From contig NZ_JAALAA010000020.1 in assembly GCF_011045035.1 (NCBI RefSeq), positions 1 through 64,000 of the forward strand: 64,000 bases of DNA, read 5' to 3'. The position numbers and the translations under genes are program-made. How positions within the stretch are numbered: the stretch's first letter is position 1; every line of letters starts with the position of its first letter. The notes under the pieces are model-generated. The model had not been told where the DNA came from and searched no databases. It saw only the letters and a program-made list of their open reading frames with translations. The DNA is from Nocardioides turkmenicus. Its GTDB lineage: Bacteria > Actinomycetota > Actinomycetes > Propionibacteriales > Nocardioidaceae. Positions 34,631 to 44,721 of the stretch are shown here, one piece after another.

Positions 34631-35059
34631 ATGTCGACGAGTGAGCGAGAGCAGCACCGGCACGACGAGAAGACGATGCCATCGGAGGTCGGGAACCATC
34701 TCGGCGTCTTCGACCGGTTCGCCACCCAGGCGAGCAACTTCGTGTCGCGAGCGTGGTTCTTCGTGCTGTGCGTGCTGCTGGTGGTGATCTGGGCGCCGTC
34801 CGTGCTCGTGCTGCCCGACATCGACACCTGGCAGCTGATCATCAACACGGTCACCACGATCGTGACGTTCCTGCTGGTGGCTCTCCTGCAGAACACCCAG
34901 AAGCGTGCCGACGACGCCGTCCAGCACAAGCTCAACGCCATCGCCGAAGGGCTCTCCGCCATGATGGACCGGCTCGCCCGCGACCATCCCGAGCTGCGTG
35001 ACGACCGCGACGAGCTGCGGCAAGCGGTGGGCCTGGAGGAACGGGAAAGCGCGGAATGA
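34631..35059 (+). CDS. Low-affinity iron permease family membrane protein (first of pair)
   Basis: This 142-residue protein has a polar start, the motif FDRFATQASNFVSRAWFFVLCVLLVVIW, two membrane helices (about 40-57 and 69-90) and the conserved WQLIINTVTTIVTFLLVALLQNTQKRADDAVQHKLN. This matches the low-affinity iron permease family named after yeast Fet4, although bacterial members are much shorter and their transport role is unproven. Its stop overlaps the next gene by 4 bp (ATGA). GGAGG lies upstream of the ATG. Confidence 0.85.
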   Translation: MSTSEREQHRHDEKTMPSEVGNHLGVFDRFATQASNFVSRAWFFVLCVLLVVIWAPSVLVLPDIDTWQLIINTVTTIVTFLLVALLQNTQKRADDAVQHKLNAIAEGLSAMMDRLARDHPELRDDRDELRQAVGLEERESAE

Positions 35060-35430
35060 CCCGCCCCGAGCCGGAGAAGCCCCACTACGTACGCGACCAG
35101 TTCTCAGCCGCTGCGCACGCGCTCGCCGGGATAGCCGGGTCGGCCTGGGCCAGCGGGATCAGCATGCTGGCCGTCGCGACGCTGCTCATCAGCGGCCTGG
35201 TCACCGGCTTCCCGACCGCGTGGCACAGCCTCGTCTATGCGACCGGCTCCATCGTCAGCCTGCTGGTGCTCTTCAGCATCCAGCACATGACCAACCGTCA
35301 GACCAAGGCCATCCTGCTCAAGCTCGATGAGCTGGTCGAGAGCGTCGACGGTGCGGACAACGACGTCATCGCCATGGAGGAGCGCGACCTGGCGGACCAG
35401 GAGCACATCCGCCGCCGGCACCAGCGGTAG
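35056..35430 (+). CDS. Low-affinity iron permease family membrane protein (second of pair)
   Basis: This 124-residue paralogue of the preceding protein is translationally coupled to it by ATGA. It has FSAAAHALAGIAGSAWASG, two membrane helices, the shared segment LVLFSIQHMTNRQTKAILLKLDELVESV and an acidic, basic-ended tail. The partners probably form a hetero-oligomer. The ATPase-type energy source and the metal specificity are unknown. Confidence 0.83.
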   Translation: MTRPEPEKPHYVRDQFSAAAHALAGIAGSAWASGISMLAVATLLISGLVTGFPTAWHSLVYATGSIVSLLVLFSIQHMTNRQTKAILLKLDELVESVDGADNDVIAMEERDLADQEHIRRRHQR

Positions 35431-35440
35431 CCGGTGAGGG

Positions 35441-35914
35441 TCAGTCGACCTTGGTGACGCGGAGGAACTCCTGGACGTCGAAGACGGCGCGGAAGACGCC
35501 GGCGGCCTTGGGAAGCAGGGGCGCGACCTCGGCGTAGGGGACGATGCGCGGGTCGGTGACGCGGTGCTCGATGCCGTCGTGGACGATCGTGGCCGAGTTG
35601 GCGGCCAGGACGTTCTGGGCCCAGTCGACCTTCGAGGTGTAGGGCAGGTTGATGACGAAGCCGTCGGGGGTCGGGAACGGCGTGATCGGGGTGGCGTACT
35701 GCCGTCCGCTCGCGCGGCCGACGTGGAGGACGACGCCGTTGGTGGCGCCTCGCGTGCCGGCGGTCTTCAGCGCTTCGGAGGAGAACCGCTTCGAGAAGGC
35801 CCGGACGCGGTCCTGCAGCCAGGGCGACTTGTTGCGCATGCCGATCACGAAGGCGGCGCCCGCGCCCACGGTGCCGGCGGCCAGGAGACCCGGGATCACT
35901 CGACTCAGTCGCAT
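35441..35914 (-). CDS. Deazaflavin (F420)-dependent nitroreductase family protein
   Basis: This 157-residue protein has an N-terminal membrane-anchor-like helix (LLAAGTVGAGAAFVIGM), then a split-beta-barrel domain with GVVLHVGRASGRQYATPITPFPTPDGFVINLPY, typical of Ddn/DUF385 proteins that bind coenzyme F420. The physiological substrate is unknown. It is convergent with the iron-permease pair, with only 10 bp between stops. Confidence 0.82.
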   Translation of the reverse strand: MRLSRVIPGLLAAGTVGAGAAFVIGMRNKSPWLQDRVRAFSKRFSSEALKTAGTRGATNGVVLHVGRASGRQYATPITPFPTPDGFVINLPYTSKVDWAQNVLAANSATIVHDGIEHRVTDPRIVPYAEVAPLLPKAAGVFRAVFDVQEFLRVTKVD

Positions 35915-36035
35915 GCGCCAAACCTACCTCGCGGCCCCGCAGCGACCCTGGTGACAGATAACGTGGGCGCGGTCACACTGGACGTCATCTCGACAAGCTC
36001 GATACACCGCCCGGCACGGAGAGGAAGGAGCACGG

Positions 36036-37139
36036 ATGCGGCGCTGGAAGCGTACCCATCTGGGCACAGAGGCCGATCGGGCGACCTTCCGCACCCTCCA
36101 CAACGCATCGCTGGCGAGCCCCGCGCTGCGTGGCGGCCTGACCGTCGACAGCGCCGAGCGCGCGGCCCCGCACCTGCAGGCGCTCCTGGCCGCGCCCGCG
36201 CTGGCGATCACCGACACCGACGGCCTGCTCGCCTGGGAGGGCATCGGCACCCACCACCAGGAGCACGTGACCAAGCTGGCCGAGGGCACGCTCGAGCGCG
36301 GTGCCACCCGGTTCTACGACCGGGTCGACCTGGAGTGCGGCCAGGCGGGCTGCCCGCTCCACTCCGCCGTGGTCAGCCCGCTGGTGGTCGACGACCACCT
36401 GGTCGGCACGCTGCAGGCCTACGCCCCGGACACCTCGGCGATGATGGTCCGCGCCACCGACGAGGTGGCCACCTGGGTCTCCGGGCAGCTCGAGCTCGCC
36501 GAGCTCGACGCGTCACGGCGCCGCCTGATGGAGGCGGAGGTCCGCGCGCTGCGCGCTCAGATCAGCCCCCACTTCATCTACAACTCGCTGGGGGCGATCG
36601 CCAGCTTCGTACGCACGGACCCGGAGCGAGCGCGGGAGCTGCTCCTCGAGTTCGCGGACTTCACCCGCTACTCGTTCCGCACCCACGGTGAATACACGAC
36701 GTTGTCCGAGGAGCTCCGTTCCGTGGAGCGCTACCTGCTGCTGGAGCAGGCGCGGTTCGGCGAGCGGCTCTCGGTCAGGCTCTCGGTGGCGCCCGAGGTG
36801 CTGCCGATCGCGGTCCCGTTCCTGTGCCTGCAGCCGCTGGTCGAGAACGCCGTACGCCACGGGCTGGCCGACGCGCAGACCGGCCACATCTCGATCCGGG
36901 CCGCCGACAGCGGCACCGAGTGCGTGATCGAGGTCGAGGACGACGGCGCCGGCGAGGACCCGGAGAAGGTGCGCAACGCGCTGGCCGGCGGCGCCGACTC
37001 CGTCGGGCTCGGCAACGTCGACGCCCGCCTCCGCAACGCCTACGGCGACGACTACGGCCTGGTGGTCGAGACCGCCCGCGGCGCCGGCACGAAGGTCATC
37101 CTCAGAATCCCGAAGTTCGCCCCAGGAGTGCACCCATGA
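36036..37139 (+). CDS. LytS-family sensor histidine kinase without membrane segments
   Basis: This 367-residue kinase has the phosphoacceptor His179 in ALRAQISPHFIYNSLGAIASF and the ATP-binding N-box CLQPLVENAVRHGL, followed by EVEDDGAGEDPEK and SVGLGNVDARLRNAYG. The N-terminal 160 residues form a GAF-like soluble domain containing a Cys pair (Cys101, Cys106 in DLECGQAGCPLH). Typical LytS proteins have several membrane helices, which are absent here. Its stop overlaps the response regulator by 4 bp. The small-molecule or redox input is inferred. Confidence 0.88.
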   Translation: MRRWKRTHLGTEADRATFRTLHNASLASPALRGGLTVDSAERAAPHLQALLAAPALAITDTDGLLAWEGIGTHHQEHVTKLAEGTLERGATRFYDRVDLECGQAGCPLHSAVVSPLVVDDHLVGTLQAYAPDTSAMMVRATDEVATWVSGQLELAELDASRRRLMEAEVRALRAQISPHFIYNSLGAIASFVRTDPERARELLLEFADFTRYSFRTHGEYTTLSEELRSVERYLLLEQARFGERLSVRLSVAPEVLPIAVPFLCLQPLVENAVRHGLADAQTGHISIRAADSGTECVIEVEDDGAGEDPEKVRNALAGGADSVGLGNVDARLRNAYGDDYGLVVETARGAGTKVILRIPKFAPGVHP

Positions 37140-37909
37140 ACGGCCGTACGACGCAGGCCTTCGCCGCCAGACAGGGAGCGCCGGGGGGCCGGCTGCGGAT
37201 CCTGGTCGTCGACGACGAGCCGCCCGCCGCCGACGAGCTCTCCTACCTGCTCACCCAGGACTCCCGGGTGGCGGAGGTGCGCACGTGTCTCAACGCGACC
37301 GACGGGCTGCAGCAGCTGCAGGGGTCGGGCGTCGACGCGGTGTTCCTGGACATCCAGATGCCGGGCCTGAACGGGCTCGAGCTGGCCCGGCTGCTGGCGC
37401 GCTTCAAGACGCCGCCGGCGGTCGTGTTCGTGACCGCTCACGAGGAGCACGCACTGGAGGCGTTCGACCTGCGCGCGGTCGACTACGTGCTCAAGCCGGT
37501 CCGCGCCGAGCGGCTGGCCGAGACCGTCACCCGGCTGATGGGCAACATGCCGGAGGAGGAACCGAGCGGCGACGTACAGATCCCGGTCGAGCTCGGCGGC
37601 GTCACCCGCTTCGTGTGGCGCTCCCAGATCACCCACGTCGAGGCGCAGGGCGACTACGCCCGGCTGCACACAGCCGACGCCTCCCACCTGGTGCGGGTCC
37701 CACTGACCCAGCTGGAGCAGGAGTGGGCCTCCGCCCGGTTCGTACGCATCCACCGCTCCCTCCTCGTCAACCTCGCCCACGTGACCGAGCTGCGGTCGGA
37801 GGCCGGGCGCTGCTCGGTCGTCGTCGGCGGTGCGTCCCGGGGGACCGAGCTGCAGGTCAGCCGCCGCCACACTCGTCGGCTCAAGGACCTGCTGGCCCGA
37901 CGCTCATGA
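37136..37909 (+). CDS. LytTR-type response regulator
   Basis: This 257-residue regulator has a receiver domain (about 21-140) with LVVDDEPPAADEL, phosphoacceptor Asp72 in AVFLDIQMPGLNG and the late Lys in DYVLKPV. The LytTR DNA-binding domain (about 155-255) contains ITHVEAQGDYARLHT and FVRIHRSLLVNLAHV. It is coupled to the kinase by ATGA. The following gene pair (small membrane protein plus symporter) is the probable target, as for BtsSR/YehUT-type systems. Confidence 0.92.
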   Translation: MNGRTTQAFAARQGAPGGRLRILVVDDEPPAADELSYLLTQDSRVAEVRTCLNATDGLQQLQGSGVDAVFLDIQMPGLNGLELARLLARFKTPPAVVFVTAHEEHALEAFDLRAVDYVLKPVRAERLAETVTRLMGNMPEEEPSGDVQIPVELGGVTRFVWRSQITHVEAQGDYARLHTADASHLVRVPLTQLEQEWASARFVRIHRSLLVNLAHVTELRSEAGRCSVVVGGASRGTELQVSRRHTRRLKDLLARRS

Positions 37910-37918
37910 CCCGATCTG

Positions 37919-38302
37919 ATGACTGAACCCCAGCGCGTACGCGTCACCGGACCGCCCCGGCGTCGCCCGGCCGTCCGCCGGGTCGACGTCGGCGAAGACA
38001 CCCGCCTCGGCGAGGTCTACCTCGGCTCGCTGATGCGCGCCCAGCTCTCGATCGCCGTACGCACCCTGGCCGTGCTCTTCCTCGGCGTCGGGTCACTCCC
38101 GCTGCTGTTCTGGCTGGCACCGGGACTGGTCCACACCGCGCCGTTCGGCGTCCCGCTCCCCTGGCTGCTCCTCGGGGTGCTGGTCTACCCGTTCCTGTTC
38201 CTCCTCGGCCGCTGGTACCTGCGCGGCGCGGAGCGCAACGAGGCCAGCTACGCCGACCTGCTCAGCACCGATCCTTCGGGCTCCGACGACGAGACGCCAT
38301 GA
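37919..38302 (+). CDS. Small membrane protein, symporter partner (DUF485-like)
   Basis: This 127-residue protein has a basic N-terminus (PPRRRPAVRRVDVG) and two membrane helices at about 45-65 and 75-98, ending RWYLRGAERNEASYADLL. Its size, topology and position directly before an SSS symporter, overlapping it by 4 bp, parallel the DUF485 gene before the second symporter at 40 kb, although sequence similarity is weak. It is probably an accessory subunit of the transporter. Confidence 0.75.
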   Translation: MTEPQRVRVTGPPRRRPAVRRVDVGEDTRLGEVYLGSLMRAQLSIAVRTLAVLFLGVGSLPLLFWLAPGLVHTAPFGVPLPWLLLGVLVYPFLFLLGRWYLRGAERNEASYADLLSTDPSGSDDETP

Positions 38303-39834
38303 CCTTCGACTCCGCTCCGGCGATCGTCGCGGTCACCCTGGTCACCCTGGCGACGCTGACCATCGGCACCTGGGGGCTCCGCTTCAGCCGGACCACCAGC
38401 GACTTCTACGTCGCCTCGCGGTCGGTGCGGCCGGGCCTCAATGCGAGCGCGATCGGCGGGGAGTACCTCTCCGCCGCGTCCTTCCTCGGTGTCGCCGGGC
38501 TGGTGTTCACCTCCGGCGCGGAGATGCTCTGGTACCCGATCGGCTGGACCGCCGGCTACCTCGTGCTGCTGACCCTGGTCGCGGCGCCTCTGCGCAGGTC
38601 AGGGGCCTACACGCTGCCCGACTTCGCCGAGGAACGGCTGGCCTCACGTGGGGTGCGCAGGCTTTGCTCGTTGCTGGTCGTGACGATCGGCTGGCTCTAT
38701 CTGCTGCCGCAGTTGCAGGGCGCCGGCCTGACGCTGGAGCTGGTGGCGGGCGCTCCCCGCTGGGTCGGACCGGTGCTGGTCGGGACAGTGGTGCTGGTCA
38801 GCGTCTTCTCCGGCGGGATGCGCTCGATCACCTTCGTCCAGGCCTTCCAGTACTGGCTCAAGCTGACCGCCCTGCTGGTGCCCGTCGGGGTGCTGGTCGC
38901 GGTCTGGGGCAGCGACGGCGCTCCCCGCGCCACCGACCTCAGCCAGACCTGGTCGATGCCGATGGGCACCGACGGCTCCGCCGGCCTCTACGCCACCTAC
39001 TCGCTGATCGCGGCGACCTTCCTCGGCACCATGGGCCTGCCGCACGTCGGTGTCCGCTTCTACACCAACCCCGACGGCCGCGCCGCCCGCCGCACCACCC
39101 TGGTCGTACTGGCGCTCCTCGGCGTCTTCTACCTGCTGCCGCCGATCCTCGGGTTGCTGGGAAGGGTGTACGCAGCCACCCCGACCTCCGCCGACACCCT
39201 GGTGCTCGAGCTGCCGCGCCTGATGGTCCCCGGCTGGGCGGGCGACGCCCTCACCGGGCTGGTGTGCGCCGGCGCCTTCGCGGCCTTCCTGTCGACATCC
39301 TCGGGCCTGGCGATCGCCGTCTCCGGTGTGCTCTCCCAGGACGTCGTGGTGCCGCTGCTGCGCCGCCGGGGCAGCCGGTTCGGCGGCGTCGCCGCCTTCC
39401 GGATCGCCTCTCTGGTCGCCGTCCTGGTTCCCGTCGCGGGTGCCCTGCTGACCCCCAGCGTCGGCGTCGCCCGCGGCGTCGCCCTCGCCTTCGCCCTCGC
39501 CGCCGCCACCTTCTGCCCGCTCCTCCTGCTCGGCATCTGGTGGCGCCGCCTGACCGCCTACGGCGCCGCCGCCGGGCTGGTCACCGGCCTCGTCACCACC
39601 GGGACGGCCGTGGTGTTCACGATCAGCGGGTCGCGTACGGACACCTGGGCGGACGTGGCGCTCAGCCAGCCGGCGCTCTGGGCCGTCCCGCTCTCCTTCG
39701 CGGTGATGATCGTCGTCAGCCTCGCCACCGCGGCCCACGTACCGGCCCACACCACCCGGCTGCTCGTCCGCCTCCACACCCCCGAGCCGACGGTCGAGCC
39801 GGCCGGGCCGGTCGTCGCCCTGCAGCAGCGCTGA
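38299..39834 (+). CDS. Solute:sodium symporter family transporter (ActP-like paralogue)
   Basis: This 511-residue transporter has about thirteen hydrophobic segments. SSS-family features are FYVASRSVRPGLNASAIGGEYLSAASFLGVAGL, GGMRSITFVQAFQYWLK, MGLPHVGVRFYTNPDGRAARR and FAAFLSTSSGLAIAVSGVLSQDVV. It probably carries a monocarboxylate such as acetate, propionate or pyruvate with Na+ or H+. Lying downstream of a LytS/LytTR pair, it is probably induced by an external substrate or metabolic cue. Confidence 0.88.
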   Translation: MTFDSAPAIVAVTLVTLATLTIGTWGLRFSRTTSDFYVASRSVRPGLNASAIGGEYLSAASFLGVAGLVFTSGAEMLWYPIGWTAGYLVLLTLVAAPLRRSGAYTLPDFAEERLASRGVRRLCSLLVVTIGWLYLLPQLQGAGLTLELVAGAPRWVGPVLVGTVVLVSVFSGGMRSITFVQAFQYWLKLTALLVPVGVLVAVWGSDGAPRATDLSQTWSMPMGTDGSAGLYATYSLIAATFLGTMGLPHVGVRFYTNPDGRAARRTTLVVLALLGVFYLLPPILGLLGRVYAATPTSADTLVLELPRLMVPGWAGDALTGLVCAGAFAAFLSTSSGLAIAVSGVLSQDVVVPLLRRRGSRFGGVAAFRIASLVAVLVPVAGALLTPSVGVARGVALAFALAAATFCPLLLLGIWWRRLTAYGAAAGLVTGLVTTGTAVVFTISGSRTDTWADVALSQPALWAVPLSFAVMIVVSLATAAHVPAHTTRLLVRLHTPEPTVEPAGPVVALQQR

Positions 39835-39948
39835 CCAACCCGCGGCACCAGCCACTCGACGTACGAAATCGACCGCTCGTCGCGTGACCGCGCCGCCCAC
39901 CGAGGGACGGCGCGTTACCCCGCGACGACCGGGGCGAGTGACCCCTAA

Positions 39949-39964
39949 TGTGACTGCGATCACA
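39949..39964. promoter_or_regulatory. Crp-binding site upstream of the DUF485-actP operon
   Basis: TGTGACTGCGATCACA is a perfect match to the TGTGA-N6-TCACA consensus of the Crp/GlxR family. It lies 57-72 bp upstream of the DUF485 start codon. A Crp homologue is encoded at 51.6 kb. The remainder of the 186-bp gap shows no gene. Confidence 0.8.
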
Positions 39965-40020
39965 CGTCGTCCGTCCTTCACCCCCACGATGGACGGCCTC
40001 GTCAACGAAAGGGTTAGACC

Positions 40021-40371
40021 GTGAGCGCTGAAGCACACGACCAAGCCCACCGGCACGACCCGGTCTACGACAGCCTGCACGCCACGGCGGAGTTTCGCGC
40101 TCTGCGGTCGGCGTACCGGAAGTTCGTCTTCCCGGCAACGGTGGCATTCCTCGCTTGGTACCTCCTCTACGTCGTCTGCTCCAACTGGGCGGAGGGCTTC
40201 ATGAACGCCAAGCTGGTCGGCAACATCAACGTCGCGCTGGTCTTCGGACTCCTGCAGTTCGCGACCACGTTCGGCATCGCGTACTTCTACGCCAACTACT
40301 CCAACAAGCACCTCGACCCGCTGGCTCGGAAGCTCGACGAGGAATACGAGACGCGGAAGCGGGAGGCCTGA
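40021..40371 (+). CDS. DUF485 membrane protein, ActP partner
   Basis: This 116-residue protein has two membrane helices (about 40-58 and 68-92) and the DUF485 pattern FRALRSAYRKFVFPATVAFLAWYLLYVV with VALVFGLLQFATTFGIAYFYANYSNKHLDPLA. DUF485 proteins (YjcH in E. coli) precede actP and are thought to assist it. It starts at GTG and ends 1 bp before actP. A perfect Crp site lies upstream. Confidence 0.92.
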   Translation: MSAEAHDQAHRHDPVYDSLHATAEFRALRSAYRKFVFPATVAFLAWYLLYVVCSNWAEGFMNAKLVGNINVALVFGLLQFATTFGIAYFYANYSNKHLDPLARKLDEEYETRKREA

Positions 40372-40372
40372 C

Positions 40373-42004
40373 ATGGACGGTAGCCAGATCCTCACCACGG
40401 TCCTCTTCCTCGCGGTCGTAGCAGTCACGATCGGCATCACCTTCTGGGCGAGCCGGCAGACGAAGTCCGCGGCCGACTACTACGCGGGCGGCCGGGGCTT
40501 CTCCGGTTTCCAGAACGGTCTCGCGATCGGCGGCGACTACATGTCGGCGGCGTCGTTCCTCGGTATCTCCGGAGCCATCGCGCTCTCGGGCTACGACGGG
40601 TTCCTCTACTCGATCGGCTTCCTCGTCGCCTGGCTCGTGGCGCTGCTGCTGGTCGCCGAGGTGCTGCGCAACTCCGGCCGCTACACGATGGCCGACCAGC
40701 TGGCGTACCGGATGAAGCAGCGTCCGGTGCGGATGGCGGCCGCGACCTCCACCGTCGTCGTGTCGATCTTCTACCTGCTGGCCCAGATGGTCGGCGCGGG
40801 CGCCCTGGTGGCCCTGCTGCTCGGTGTCGAGGACCAGGCGGTCAAGAACATCGTGATCCTGCTGGTCGGCGCGCTGATGATCTTCTACGTCACCGTCGGC
40901 GGGATGAAGGGCACCACCTGGGTCCAGATCGTCAAGGCCGTCCTGCTGATGACCGGCTCCGCGCTGATCGTGATCCTGGTGCTCGCCCAGTTCGGCTTCA
41001 ACCTCTCCGAGCTGCTCGGCTCCGCCGCCGACGCCTCTGGCAAGGGCGACGCCTTCCTGCAGCCGGGTCTGAAGTACGGCCTGAGCTTCACCAGCGAGCT
41101 GGACTTCGTCTCGCTCGGCCTCGCCCTGGTGCTCGGTACCGCCGGTCTGCCGCACATCCTGATCCGCTTCTACACCGTCCCGACCTCGGCGGACGCTCGC
41201 AAGTCGGTGCTCTGGGCGATCGGCCTGATCGGCGTCTTCTACCTGTTCACCCTGGTCCTGGGCTTCGGTGCGGCCGCGCTGGTCGACCCGACCACCCTGG
41301 ACAAGGCCGGCAACCTGGCGGCGCCCCTGCTCGCTCAGGAGGTCGGTGGCGGTGAGGGCTCCGTCGGCGGTGCCGTACTGCTGGCGCTGATCGCCGCTGT
41401 CGCCTTCGCCACGATCCTCGCCGTGGTCGCGGGGCTGACGCTGACCTCCTCGGTCTCCGTCGCCCACGACATCTACAACTCGGTGATCAAGCGTGGCAAG
41501 GCCACCGAGAAGGAGGAGCTGAAGGTCTCGCGCTGGGCCGCGGCGGGCATCGGTCTGGTCGCGATCCTGCTGGCCATCCCGGCGCAGTCGCTGAACATCG
41601 CGTTCCTGGTGGCGCTGGCCTTCGCGGTCGCCGCCTCGGCGAACCTGCCCGCGATCATCTACAACATGTTCTGGGCGCGGTTCAACACCCGCGGCGCGAC
41701 CTGGTCGATCTACGGCGGCCTGATCTCCTGCGTCGGTCTGGTCTTCTTCTCGCCGGTCGTCTCCGGCAAGACGGCCGTGGACGCGGTGACCGGCGAGACG
41801 ATCTCCGCCTCGCTGTTCCCGCTCGGCGTGGACTTCTCCTGGTTCCCGCTGGAGAACCCCGGCATCGTCTCCATCCCGCTCGGCTTCTTCCTGGGCTGGC
41901 TGGGCACGGTGACCTCGAAGGAGCCGGCGACCGCTGAGCGGTACGTCGAGCTCGAGGTCCGCGCCCTCACCGGGGCCGGTTCGGAGAAGGCGATCACGCA
42001 CTGA
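40373..42004 (+). CDS. actP: Cation/acetate symporter ActP
   Basis: This 543-residue SSS-family transporter has thirteen or so membrane segments, with YYAGGRGFSGFQNGLAIGGDYMSAASFLGISGAIAL, GGMKGTTWVQIVKAVLL, TAGLPHILIRFYTVPTSADARKS and AGLTLTSSVSVAHDIYNSVI. It is closer to characterised ActP/MctC proteins than the paralogue upstream. It imports acetate and related short acids, which the acetyl-CoA synthetase encoded next activates. A strong terminator follows. Confidence 0.93.
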   Translation: MDGSQILTTVLFLAVVAVTIGITFWASRQTKSAADYYAGGRGFSGFQNGLAIGGDYMSAASFLGISGAIALSGYDGFLYSIGFLVAWLVALLLVAEVLRNSGRYTMADQLAYRMKQRPVRMAAATSTVVVSIFYLLAQMVGAGALVALLLGVEDQAVKNIVILLVGALMIFYVTVGGMKGTTWVQIVKAVLLMTGSALIVILVLAQFGFNLSELLGSAADASGKGDAFLQPGLKYGLSFTSELDFVSLGLALVLGTAGLPHILIRFYTVPTSADARKSVLWAIGLIGVFYLFTLVLGFGAAALVDPTTLDKAGNLAAPLLAQEVGGGEGSVGGAVLLALIAAVAFATILAVVAGLTLTSSVSVAHDIYNSVIKRGKATEKEELKVSRWAAAGIGLVAILLAIPAQSLNIAFLVALAFAVAASANLPAIIYNMFWARFNTRGATWSIYGGLISCVGLVFFSPVVSGKTAVDAVTGETISASLFPLGVDFSWFPLENPGIVSIPLGFFLGWLGTVTSKEPATAERYVELEVRALTGAGSEKAITH

Positions 42005-42012
42005 TCCCCGAC

Positions 42013-42052
42013 GGCGGGCCGTCGTACATCTGCTGTTGTACGACGGCCCGCC
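42013..42052 (+). terminator. Hairpin terminator between actP and acs
   Basis: A perfect 16-bp stem (GGCGGGCCGTCGTACA / TGTACGACGGCCCGCC) with an 8-nt loop is followed by ATCATTCTTT. It starts 9 bp after the actP stop, so acs is transcribed separately. Confidence 0.9.
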
Positions 42053-42076
42053 ATCATTCTTTCCCCCGCACTACCC

Positions 42077-42092
42077 TGTGGCTTGAGCCACA
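42077..42092. promoter_or_regulatory. Probable Crp-like site upstream of acs
   Basis: TGTGGCTTGAGCCACA has 7-bp palindromic arms and matches the TGTGA-N6-TCACA consensus except for one symmetric change in each half-site. It lies 25-40 bp before the acs start codon, a position suiting repression or overlap with the promoter. Confidence 0.6.
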
Positions 42093-42116
42093 CATTTTTC
42101 GTACGTAGGAGTCACT

Positions 42117-44075
<1,959 letters not shown>

Positions 44076-44086
44076 GACGAGCACGC

Positions 44087-44119
44087 CGGCCCGGTCACCC
44101 TTCGTGGGTGGCCGGGCCG
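44087..44119. terminator. Bidirectional terminator between acs and the NlpC/P60 gene
   Basis: A 14-bp stem (CGGCCCGGTCACCC / GGGTGGCCGGGCCG, one G-T wobble) with a TTCGT loop lies in the 51-bp convergent gap. Confidence 0.85.
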
Positions 44120-44126
44120 CTGCGTA

Positions 44127-44705
44127 CTAGTGCTTCTTGTACTTCACCCGGCGGATGAAGTGGCTGTCGGTCCAGATCGGGTCCTTCTTGACGGTCTCGC
44201 CGGAGCGGGGCGAGTGCCAGACCCAGCGACGCCCGTCGTGCTTCCCGGCGTAGATGCCGACGTGGTAGACACCGCCGCTGCCGTAGAAGAAGACCAGGTC
44301 GCCCTTACGCGGCTTCTTGACCTTGAAGGTGTGGCTGACCTGGCCCGACGAGCTGTGCGGGAGGTGGTAGCCGAGCTTCTTGTAGACCCACTGGGTCAGA
44401 CCCGAGCAGTCGTAGGCGTGGGGGCCGTTGGCGCCGTAGGAGTACGGGTCGCCGGCCTGGCTCTTGACGCGGCGGAGCGCTCGCAGCCCGCGCGACTTCT
44501 TCTTCTTTTTCTTCTTGGTGGTCTGGGTGCTCGTCTGGGCGCCGGTGTGGGCGCCGGCCTGGGCACTTGCTCCCGGCGGGGAAGCAGCCGTGGCGGACTG
44601 GGTGGGAGCGGCGACGAGCGCGAGACCGACCATCAGGACGGTCGCGAGGCCGAGGGTCATCGATCTGCGGACGCGCGAAAGCGCCCGGAAACACGATCCG
44701 GTCAT
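44127..44705 (-). CDS. Secreted NlpC/P60 family peptidoglycan endopeptidase
   Basis: This 192-residue exported protein has a signal peptide (MTLGLATVLMVGLALVAAPTQSATA), a Gly/Thr/Gln linker, a run of seven lysines (about 63-70) and a C-terminal NlpC/P60 domain. Cys100 lies in AYDCSGLTQWVYKKLG and the catalytic His in GVYHVGIYAGK, with a third polar residue near WHSPRSG. It cleaves peptide stems of peptidoglycan; the poly-Lys stretch could bind acidic wall polymers. A c-di-AMP riboswitch precedes it, and AGGGGA is the ribosome site. Confidence 0.9.
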   Translation of the reverse strand: MTGSCFRALSRVRRSMTLGLATVLMVGLALVAAPTQSATAASPPGASAQAGAHTGAQTSTQTTKKKKKKKSRGLRALRRVKSQAGDPYSYGANGPHAYDCSGLTQWVYKKLGYHLPHSSSGQVSHTFKVKKPRKGDLVFFYGSGGVYHVGIYAGKHDGRRWVWHSPRSGETVKKDPIWTDSHFIRRVKYKKH

Positions 44706-44721
44706 TCGAGGTTCCCCTGTT

